From contig JAFXUX010000033.1 in NCBI GenBank assembly GCA_017524805.1, forward strand, positions 124,001-188,000: a DNA stretch of 64,000 nt, read 5' to 3'. Shown here piece after piece: positions 44,470 to 52,186 of this stretch (positions are counted from its first letter, which is position 1; every line of letters starts with the position of its first letter). Origin of the DNA: Candidatus Methanomethylophilaceae archaeon (GTDB lineage Archaea > Thermoplasmatota > Thermoplasmata > Methanomassiliicoccales > Methanomethylophilaceae). The notes beneath the pieces are model-generated. The model was not told where the DNA came from. It did not search any database and worked only from the letters and a program-made list of their open reading frames with translations. The position numbers were made by a program, and so were the translations under genes.

Positions 44470-45882
44470 ATGATCTCCAATTTCACGGACATAGGGATAC
44501 CCGAAGAAATAGCGAAGGCGATGGATGACATGGGGTGGACGGAACCCACCCCCATACAGATACAATCGATCCCGTTGGGACTGGAAAAAATCGACATGTT
44601 CGCCCAGGCGCAGACCGGAACCGGCAAGACGGGCGCGTACGGGACAATAATGCTGGGGACGAACCCCTCGGGAACGAAGGTGCCATCCGGGATCGTCCTC
44701 GTTCCCACCAGAGAGCTTGCCAATCAAGTGTCCGGAGAGCTCACGAAACTGTCGAAATACTCCGGGCACGTCAGCATCCCCATATACGGCGGAGCGAGCA
44801 TCGAGAGCCAGATAAAGAAGCTGAAGGCTGGATGCGATATAGTCGCCGGGACCCCTGGCCGCGTCAGAGACATGATCAACAGGGGCGCCCTCAACCTGTC
44901 GGCGATAAAGACTCTCGTCCTGGACGAGGCGGACAGGATGCTTGACATGGGATTCATCGAGGACATCGAGTTCATCCTCAAGGCGATGCCCAAGGAAAGG
45001 CATACCCTGCTGTTCTCGGCCACGATGCAGGAGAATGTCAAGCAGCTCGCGTTCGATTATATGGTCAACCCCCGGGAGATATCCGTCTCCCAGGACGAAG
45101 TCGTATTGGATCTTACCAAGCAGTACTACATCTCGGTCGGCAGGAGGAACAAATCCTGGGCCCTGTGCAGGATACTCGACATCGACAAGCCGAAGGCCAT
45201 CATCTTCTGCCAGACCAAGAAGATGGTGGACGTCCTCGACGAGAGGCTTTCCGAGCTCGGCTATCAGGTGGAAGCCATCCACGGGGATATGCCCCAATCC
45301 AAAAGGGAGAAGGTCATAAAGGATTTCAAGGTCGGCGGGACGGACGTGCTTATCGCCACCGATGTCGCGGCCAGAGGCCTGGATATCGACGACATAAACT
45401 ACGTCATAAACTACGACATGCCCGACGACATAGACGTCTACATCCACCGCATAGGAAGGACCGGCAGGGCAGGGAAGGAAGGGACCGCAGTTTCCTTCGT
45501 CACCTCCGAGGAGGAGCACCTCATCAAAGAATTCCAGATGCGCACCGGGATCGACATAGAGAAGAGGAGCGTCCCCGAAGCCGAGCCCGGGCAGAAGGAC
45601 AGCATAAAAAGGGTCGTTGATTACGACCAGATCTCCGACGTCTTCGGCATGTGCAAGTTCGAAGTCAACCTCGGGAAGAACGACGGGTTCGGTAAGGTGT
45701 CGCTCGCCGACTTCATCATCCGCAATGCGAGGGTCAGAGACGTTTCCATCGGGAAGATAGAGGTGGGGCCGGATTCCTCGGTCGTCGAAGTCCACAAGGA
45801 TTTCGGGAACAGGATGACCATGGACCTCACCAAAGCGAAGCACAAAAGCAAGAAGGTATCTGTCCGCGTGATACAGGACTGA
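44470..45882 (+). CDS. DEAD-box RNA helicase (second copy)
   Basis: About 470 residues from the ATG at 44470; a GTG at 44461 would add three residues. Motifs: GWTEPTPIQIQ, AQTGTGKTG, PTRELANQ, LDEADRMLDMG, SAT, IATDVAARGLDID and HRIGRTGRAGKEG, then a shorter DbpA-like C-terminal domain (FGKVSLADFIIRN). It is closely related in layout to the helicase at 39769, so the two probably arose by duplication, although their sequences are clearly diverged. The following phospholipid-synthesis gene starts 3 bp after its stop. Confidence 0.93.
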   Translation: MISNFTDIGIPEEIAKAMDDMGWTEPTPIQIQSIPLGLEKIDMFAQAQTGTGKTGAYGTIMLGTNPSGTKVPSGIVLVPTRELANQVSGELTKLSKYSGHVSIPIYGGASIESQIKKLKAGCDIVAGTPGRVRDMINRGALNLSAIKTLVLDEADRMLDMGFIEDIEFILKAMPKERHTLLFSATMQENVKQLAFDYMVNPREISVSQDEVVLDLTKQYYISVGRRNKSWALCRILDIDKPKAIIFCQTKKMVDVLDERLSELGYQVEAIHGDMPQSKREKVIKDFKVGGTDVLIATDVAARGLDIDDINYVINYDMPDDIDVYIHRIGRTGRAGKEGTAVSFVTSEEEHLIKEFQMRTGIDIEKRSVPEAEPGQKDSIKRVVDYDQISDVFGMCKFEVNLGKNDGFGKVSLADFIIRNARVRDVSIGKIEVGPDSSVVEVHKDFGNRMTMDLTKAKHKSKKVSVRVIQD

Positions 45883-45885
45883 GCG

Positions 45886-46431
45886 ATGCATCGCCTCGTG
45901 CCAGACATCCTATCCGCATCCAGGATCGTCGGGTCAGTTCTCCTGCTCTTCACCGGGGAGCTGAACGCATGGTTCCTGATCATCTTCACGTATTGCAGCG
46001 TCAGCGACGTGCTTGACGGATACATCGCCAGAAGATACGGGATCGAATCCCCCAGAGGGGAGATACTGGACAGCGCCGCGGATTTCTGTTTGATCCTGGC
46101 TATGCTCGCGGTGCTCATCCCGACCCAGCCCTGGGAGCCTTGGATGATCTGGTTCATCGCTTTGATCGCTGCCGTCCGCGGGATCTCCCTGTGCATCGGG
46201 ACCTACAGATTCCGCAGGCCGGCCCTTCTCCACACCAGAATGAACAAGCTGGGCGGGCTTCTCCTTCACCTGGCCCCCTATCTCATGGCCTTCGTAGATC
46301 TTGGAATAGTAGTCGCAATAGTCTGCTCGATATGCTTCGCCGGGGCGCTGGAGGACTTGGCCATAAACTCCAAAGCGACGTCCTTGGACCGCAACATCCG
46401 CTCTTTCAGGGAGCCCCGGATTCCGCAATAA
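45886..46431 (+). CDS. CDP-alcohol phosphatidyltransferase
   Basis: 181 residues. It contains the family signature D-G-x2-A-R-x8-G-x3-D-x3-D exactly: Asp44-Gly45, Ala48-Arg49, Gly58, Asp62 and Asp66. Five or six hydrophobic helices surround it. In archaea these enzymes join CDP-archaeol to serine, glycerol or inositol phosphate to make polar lipids; the acceptor cannot be told from sequence. Starts 3 bp after the helicase stop, so probably co-transcribed. Confidence 0.88.
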   Translation: MHRLVPDILSASRIVGSVLLLFTGELNAWFLIIFTYCSVSDVLDGYIARRYGIESPRGEILDSAADFCLILAMLAVLIPTQPWEPWMIWFIALIAAVRGISLCIGTYRFRRPALLHTRMNKLGGLLLHLAPYLMAFVDLGIVVAIVCSICFAGALEDLAINSKATSLDRNIRSFREPRIPQ

Positions 46432-46460
46432 TCTTTTACTGCATAGCCTGATTCCGTGCC

Positions 46461-48482
46461 ATGACCCTCCTGATGACCAAATGCCCGTTCTGCGGCGAGA
46501 ATTTCATGGTTGCCGACACCGAAGACATGGAGGGGACATGCATGCTTTGCAGCCGCTCCAAAGCATTCACGAAAGAGGAGATCAGCGACGCCGAAACCAG
46601 GCGCGATGAATTGTCCGAGAGATACATCCCTGAGATGCAGAGGATGTTCGAGAGCAAGGATGCGGAAGCGATCGCGCCGCTCGCCAAAAAAGTCGCGTCG
46701 GAGGGGGTCTCGTCTTGGTATGCCTGGTTCTTCATCGGGTGGCACGAGATGATGTCAGGGAGGACGGAGAAAGGATTCGACGACTTCTCTCTGGCGGTAT
46801 CATTCTTGGACGAAGAGAGCTTCGACGAATTCTATTCGCTGGTCATGGACGCGTGCGTGGATTCCTTGGCCGACGCATGCGCCGAAGGCAGGCGCTGGAA
46901 CACCGGACATCTGAGCCTCCTGGAATTCTCCTCGATAATGGACGAACGCTTCCACGACATAATGGATGCGAGCTTGGAAGAGGATCTCACCACCAAAATC
47001 GGATACTGCGACGGGGTCGCGGAAAGCGGGAGCGCTTGCCTGAACTTCGCGTTCGAAGCCGCGGACATCGCCATCAGCTACTCTTGCAACAACATGTTCC
47101 TGCCCGACCACGGCCCGGTGCTGGAGGCCGCGTCTTGGGCCGCCCTTTCCATGGCATCGAAGGCGGAAGACCTAGAGGGATCGAGAAGCAGGAACGCTTC
47201 CAAGATCAGGATGCTGTCCGAATTCCTGGACAGGGTCGGAAAGACGGAGGGCGCGATCCTGCGCGATTACGGCCCGGAGAAAATGGGTTTCCTCTGCGAC
47301 CTCTGGATCGGCGAGGAGGATGACATGCATGGGGACATCCTGGAGAGAGCCTTCGAGGATTTCGTCGGCTATATGCTGTCCGACGGCCGCAACAAAGGCC
47401 GGAAAAAGAAGATGGAGGATGGGCTGGCAAGATACGAGGCGTCCATAAGGGAAGCTCTCGCCGACGAAAGGCTGGGCGCCCCCAAAGAAGAATCCGGGGA
47501 CGGTTGGGAGAGCGAATATGCGGGCAAGGAATGCCCCGAATGCGGGGAGTTCGTCCCCAGCGGCCCGGGCGGCATACTGGAATGCGGATGCGGATTCAGA
47601 GGGCGCATCGTCACGCCGGCCATAGAGGATCTTCCAGACGGAATCGAAGAGCTCCGGGCGATGGCGAGGGAATCGCTGAAAGGGAGCGACTCCGAGCTTC
47701 TGAACAACCTCGGGGAATGCATCCTCGACAAGGACGGGGACGAATGGCTGGGACATCTGGCCCTCGGCAGATCGTGCGTCCTGGACGGGAATCTCCCGGT
47801 GGCCACCGTGATGCTGTCTGAGGGATCCTCGACTTTGGGGAGGAAAAGCGGGGCCGACGAATTCTGCGGCATAGCGAAGGACATCCTCGCCGAAGGCATG
47901 GCATCCGCCTCCAGAGAGGACGACCATCTGGCTTTGCTTTACATGCCGCCTCTCATCCTGAACGCCGAGAGCATGTCCAAGGGGGGTTTCCTGGGGAACG
48001 TCTTCGGCAGGATCATGGAATTGGACGGCATGAAGACTGCGCTGAGCATCGCCGTATGCACGGAAACCCTGCCGAAGCTGATCCTCTTCAGCATGTGCGG
48101 CAACCCGTACCTTCCAATATGGTCGGAGACCCTAGGGAAATCCGCCGCGCTTCTGGAGAGGGCCGAATCCAACCTCAGGAATGCGGATTGCGACGGCGAA
48201 ATGAAGTCCATGCTGGGATCGAACATCAGAAAGGACATCGAATTCGTATCATATTTTGCGGATGAGATTTCTAATCGGATCTCATCGTCGAGCCCAAAGG
48301 AGATGGACGATCTGAAGGAGAAATGGAAAGGGTCGGAGGGGCTGATGGAACTCGCGCTGGATATGGCCCAGGCCACGATCTGGGGCGACTCCGAATATAA
48401 GCCTGAATCCAAAGAGGTACAGAAAGCTAAGAAGACCGCAGACCGCTTCCTGGATTCCTTCATGGGCAGGAGCCGATCATAA
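46461..48482 (+). CDS. Large zinc-ribbon protein of unknown function
   Basis: 673 residues, mostly helical and acidic. Residues 8-30 hold a zinc-ribbon pair (CPFC at 8-11, CMLC at 27-30). A second cluster near 362-385 reads CPECGEFV...CGCGF. The segments after each ribbon look related in length and helix pattern, so the protein may be two copies of a ribbon plus helical repeat unit. An AT-rich AATCTTTTACTG about 25 bp before the ATG suggests a leaderless start; ATG at 46473 is an alternative. I do not recognise the family. Its 3' end overlaps the convergent flavodoxin gene by 6 bp. Confidence 0.75.
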   Translation: MTLLMTKCPFCGENFMVADTEDMEGTCMLCSRSKAFTKEEISDAETRRDELSERYIPEMQRMFESKDAEAIAPLAKKVASEGVSSWYAWFFIGWHEMMSGRTEKGFDDFSLAVSFLDEESFDEFYSLVMDACVDSLADACAEGRRWNTGHLSLLEFSSIMDERFHDIMDASLEEDLTTKIGYCDGVAESGSACLNFAFEAADIAISYSCNNMFLPDHGPVLEAASWAALSMASKAEDLEGSRSRNASKIRMLSEFLDRVGKTEGAILRDYGPEKMGFLCDLWIGEEDDMHGDILERAFEDFVGYMLSDGRNKGRKKKMEDGLARYEASIREALADERLGAPKEESGDGWESEYAGKECPECGEFVPSGPGGILECGCGFRGRIVTPAIEDLPDGIEELRAMARESLKGSDSELLNNLGECILDKDGDEWLGHLALGRSCVLDGNLPVATVMLSEGSSTLGRKSGADEFCGIAKDILAEGMASASREDDHLALLYMPPLILNAESMSKGGFLGNVFGRIMELDGMKTALSIAVCTETLPKLILFSMCGNPYLPIWSETLGKSAALLERAESNLRNADCDGEMKSMLGSNIRKDIEFVSYFADEISNRISSSSPKEMDDLKEKWKGSEGLMELALDMAQATIWGDSEYKPESKEVQKAKKTADRFLDSFMGRSRS

Positions 48483-49232
48483 TCCGGAATCAGGGTTGCA
48501 ATAGCGCCCATGCCCTATGGTGGCCTTCCCGTACTGTATGGCGAACATGGGACACCTGTGGAGGCATGCCAGGCACATGGCGCACTTGTCCGGGACTATC
48601 ACCGGCCTCTTATTCTCCATCTTTATCGCGCGGATGGGGCAGATCCTCTTGCACTCGCCGCATCCGTCGCACAGGTCGGTGACCCAGAACATCTTGGTCT
48701 TCTGCATCCCGTAAATTGCGTACAGTGGCTTGGCCATGATTCTGGACGTGGCATCCGGCATCGGGCATCTGCGGCGCGATGTGATTCCTTCCACGGCATC
48801 GGATATCATCGGCTCCGCGTCGGACAGGGTTCTGGCCACTTTGCTTTTGTCGGAGAGATCATGCATGGGTGTCCAGGTGTGCGGCATGACCGCGCGGAAC
48901 ATCCCGGATGTCTCGATCCCTTTGCGGGAGAGGATCCTGGCAGCCATGCCTCCCGCATCCCCGGGGGACGACCCGCAAGTGACTGCGATGTAAACATAGG
49001 TCCCGGAATCCAAATCTATCTCCGCCTTCCCGAGAAAGTCGGAGACTATCATCGGGATCCCCGAGAAATAGGTGGGAAAGACGAATCCCAGATTCTCTCC
49101 TGAAGGGACGCGGAACGAAAGATCGCCTTCCCTGAGGCAGCGGTCCATATGGATTATGGCGCTGCCGTCCGCCTCGGATATCCTCTTGGCGAGACAGAGG
49201 GAATTCCCGGTGGCGGAGAAACAGAAGATCAT
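48477..49232 (-). CDS. EFR1-like flavodoxin-ferredoxin protein
   Basis: 251 residues. The N-terminal 150 residues are flavodoxin-like, with the phosphate-binding loop CFSATGNSLCLA at 4-15 and VFPTYFSGIP near 51. The C-terminal 65 residues hold two 4Fe-4S motifs: CDGCGECKRICP and CAMCLACLHRCP. This layout is that of EFR1-type electron carriers, often found in anaerobes. It probably shuttles electrons to an unknown partner. It is convergent with, and overlaps, the preceding gene by 6 bp. Confidence 0.88.
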   Translation of the reverse strand: MIFCFSATGNSLCLAKRISEADGSAIIHMDRCLREGDLSFRVPSGENLGFVFPTYFSGIPMIVSDFLGKAEIDLDSGTYVYIAVTCGSSPGDAGGMAARILSRKGIETSGMFRAVMPHTWTPMHDLSDKSKVARTLSDAEPMISDAVEGITSRRRCPMPDATSRIMAKPLYAIYGMQKTKMFWVTDLCDGCGECKRICPIRAIKMENKRPVIVPDKCAMCLACLHRCPMFAIQYGKATIGHGRYCNPDSGL

Positions 49233-49276
49233 GGGAAATCATAGGAAAAAGTGGGCCGGCCGAAGCCGGATTCCGA

Positions 49277-51895
49277 TCAGAGCTCGATCAGAATGAGTAT
49301 TCCGCCCACCTGAATGGTGTCTACGGCCTTCCCATCGAGCATCAGGCGCTTCTCGACCTCAAAGTATTCGCTGCCGACAGAAATCATCTCGCCGCCGACC
49401 TCGACTTCCACGGCGCCGAATTCCAGGCTCTTGGAGACTTCCCCGGGATCCATGGACGCTATGGCCGAGACTATCGCTTTGGCCTTGGCTTTGAAGGCCG
49501 GCCCCAGCTTGGAATGGACGGGTTTGACGCCGGCCACCTCTTCGGTGAGGCGGGCTTCGGGCGCGATCCTTACCTCCTTCGCTTTGGTGGTCTCCTTTAT
49601 GTCGTCCGCGGCGCATTCCAAATCCTTGGCATCAGCGCCCACGAACTCGACCAAAGAGAGCTCGGCGTTGAGCGGTATCTTCTTCTCCGACTTCCAGGAG
49701 CGTATCTCCGCCAGGACGTCTTTGAGCTTCTCTCCGGCGGCCTCGGCATCTTTGTCTATGAACATGGGTTCGGGCCAAGGAGTCAGATGGACGCTTCTGC
49801 ATCCGTCCACCGCTTTGAAATGCTCCTGGTACACATCCTCGGTGACGTGGGGCATGAAAGGAGCGAGCATCTTTATGCTTCCGAGGAACACGTTGTATAT
49901 TGTGTACCTGACGGCGGGATCGTTCCTCGCCTTCACCATCTCGACGTAATTGTCGGCGAACTCGTGCCAGATGAAGCCTTCGACTTCCCTCATGGCCTTG
50001 TCGAACTGGTACTCCTCCAGGCAGGAGGTGACGGTCTTGAGGACCTCCGTGTACCTGCTGATTATCCACCTGTCGGATACCCTGAGCTCGGAGCATTCTT
50101 TAGGAACATCAGACAGGAATCTTCCGGCGAACTGCCCGAGGTTGAACACTTTGTTGCAGAGCTTCCTGCCGCGGATGACATCCTTCTCCCTGAATGCGTG
50201 GTCGATTCCGAGGGAGCATGTGGCCGCGTAGTATCTCAGCGCATCTGCGCCGTAGTTCTTCAGGATCGGGATGGGATCGATGACGTTCCCGATGGAGGAG
50301 TGCATCGGGGTCCCGTCAGGTGCCATGATGAACCCGTGGATCATGATGTCCTTCCAGGGGATGCTCTCCTCGATCTGCTCCGCCCTGAGGATCGAATAGA
50401 ACGCCCAGGTCCTGATGATGTCGTGGGACTGGGGCCTGAGGCTCATGGGGAAAAGCTTCTTGTGGAGCTCCTCGTCCCTGCCCCAGAATGTGTTGTAAAG
50501 AGAGGAACCGGAAGAATCCATCCATGTGTCGAACACATCAGGGCATCCGATGAGCTTCCCGCCGCATTTCGGGCACTTCTCCACCGGAGGAGCGTCGAAA
50601 ACGGGATCGACATAGCACTGCTCCTCGGTGGCGCAGATGGCATGCCCGCAGGATTCGCATTCCCAGATTGGGATCGGAGTGGCGAAGACCCTCTGCCTGC
50701 TGAGGACCCAATCCCATTCCAAGGAGTTGGTCCAATCGCGGAGCCTGGTCTTCATGAATTCAGGATGCCAACCGATCTCGTCGGCCCTCTTGAGGATGGC
50801 GTCTTTGAATGAAGTGGTCTTGAGGAACCACTGGGGAACCTGAAGAAATTCGATGGGCGTGTGGCATCTCCAGCAGATGGAGACCTGCTGGGGGTTGTCC
50901 TCCTGCTTCACGAGAAGGCCGGCAGCGCGGAGATCTTCGATCGCGGCTTCCCTCGCCTCGAGAACCGGCATGCCTGCGTACTTCCCGGAGAGTTCGGTCA
51001 TCTTCCCGCTCTCGTCGATGCCTTTCTCCATGGGGAGACGGTATTTCATGACCCACATGAGGTCGTCCTTGTCCCCGATGGTGCATATCATCACGTTTCC
51101 GGTTCCGTAGTCGAGCTTGACGGCGGGATCGGAGATGACTTTGACCCTCCTCCCATAAAGCGGAGTGATGAGCTCCTTGCCGACGAGATGGGCTTTCTCC
51201 TTGTCCTCAGGGTTGACGGCGACGACCTTGCATGTGCAGAGCAGCTCAGGCCTTGTGGTCGCGACGAGAACGTAATCGTCCTCCTTGCCGGAATCGGCGA
51301 CCATGAATTTGATGTAATTCAGCTTGTTTACGTTGTCCCTATACTCGACTTCCGCGTCGGCGAGGGCGGTCATGCACCCGGGGCACCAATTGACGGGGAA
51401 GTTCGCCTTGTACACGAGACCCCTTTTGAAAAGATTCACGAAGGAAAGCTGGGTGATCTTCCTGTAATATGGAGCGTCAGTCTGGTAATAGATGCTGGGA
51501 TCCATGGACTCCCCGAGCATCTTGAAGTCCTCGGTCATCTGCGCGATGAAACCGTTGGCATACTCCTCGCACAGCCTCCTGTATTCCTGCCTGGGAGTGT
51601 CGAGCTTGGTGATGTGGTGCTTCTTCTCCACCTTGACCTCTATAGGAGTCCCGTTGACGTCGAAGCAAAGGGGGAAGAACACGTTGTAGCCTCTCATCCT
51701 CCTGAAGCGGGCGGCGAAATCGATCAGAGAATACCCTGTGGCGTGCCCGAGATGGAGCGGCCCGGAAGTATACCTGGGGGGATTGTCGATGCTGAACACG
51801 GGCTTATCGGATTTGGGGTCGAAACGGTAGACCGCCTCCGAATCCCACATATCCTGCCAGCGTTTCTCTATGGAAGCTGAGTCGTACTGTGCCAT
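49277..51895 (-). CDS. valS: Valyl-tRNA synthetase
   Basis: 872 residues from the ATG at 51895 (MAQYDSASIEKRWQ). The longer frame to 51940 would put the TATA box ATTATATATG inside the gene. HIGH motif: HLGHA in PPRYTSGPLHLGHATG. The editing domain is present (VATTRPELL...CTCKVVAVNPED), followed by zinc-like cysteine pairs (CWRC, CESC, CPKC) and the anticodon-binding domain (WIISRYTEVLKTV). The KMSKS region reads GTPMHSSIGNVIDP, lacking both lysines of the bacterial consensus. Charges tRNA-Val. Single gene. Confidence 0.93.
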   Translation of the reverse strand: MAQYDSASIEKRWQDMWDSEAVYRFDPKSDKPVFSIDNPPRYTSGPLHLGHATGYSLIDFAARFRRMRGYNVFFPLCFDVNGTPIEVKVEKKHHITKLDTPRQEYRRLCEEYANGFIAQMTEDFKMLGESMDPSIYYQTDAPYYRKITQLSFVNLFKRGLVYKANFPVNWCPGCMTALADAEVEYRDNVNKLNYIKFMVADSGKEDDYVLVATTRPELLCTCKVVAVNPEDKEKAHLVGKELITPLYGRRVKVISDPAVKLDYGTGNVMICTIGDKDDLMWVMKYRLPMEKGIDESGKMTELSGKYAGMPVLEAREAAIEDLRAAGLLVKQEDNPQQVSICWRCHTPIEFLQVPQWFLKTTSFKDAILKRADEIGWHPEFMKTRLRDWTNSLEWDWVLSRQRVFATPIPIWECESCGHAICATEEQCYVDPVFDAPPVEKCPKCGGKLIGCPDVFDTWMDSSGSSLYNTFWGRDEELHKKLFPMSLRPQSHDIIRTWAFYSILRAEQIEESIPWKDIMIHGFIMAPDGTPMHSSIGNVIDPIPILKNYGADALRYYAATCSLGIDHAFREKDVIRGRKLCNKVFNLGQFAGRFLSDVPKECSELRVSDRWIISRYTEVLKTVTSCLEEYQFDKAMREVEGFIWHEFADNYVEMVKARNDPAVRYTIYNVFLGSIKMLAPFMPHVTEDVYQEHFKAVDGCRSVHLTPWPEPMFIDKDAEAAGEKLKDVLAEIRSWKSEKKIPLNAELSLVEFVGADAKDLECAADDIKETTKAKEVRIAPEARLTEEVAGVKPVHSKLGPAFKAKAKAIVSAIASMDPGEVSKSLEFGAVEVEVGGEMISVGSEYFEVEKRLMLDGKAVDTIQVGGILILIEL

Positions 51896-52164
51896 GACTA
51901 ACGGCCATGCATTATTGAAAACATATATAATGGGTGTCAAAAAGAGCGGATGGCTGCGCCAGAGCTCGGATTCAGCTGTGCGGACTGTCCTTCCATCTTC
52001 AAACTCATAAAGATGCTGCGCCCTCGGTATCTCATCCTTAATCTGATACCTTCAACTTCGCATAAAGGAGCATCGCAATACCCTTTTCCTCAAAATAATG
52101 TCAATAATGAGCATTGAAATGTTCTTTTTCGATAAGACTGCATATTATCTGTAAAAAGGGGTTT

Positions 52165-52180
52165 GGGGCATTTCAGCCCC
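52165..52180 (-). terminator. Hairpin after the BspA-like gene
   Basis: GGGGC and GCCCC around a 6-base loop, 7 bp after the stop at 52187, followed on the minus strand by AAACCCCTTTTT, a T-run at the expected place. Confidence 0.6.
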
Positions 52181-52186
52181 TTTTAT

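Noticed and set aside
44458-45891. 477-codon minus-strand open frame opposite the second helicase
   Set aside because: The plus strand carries all DEAD-box motifs; the opposite frame has none of any family.
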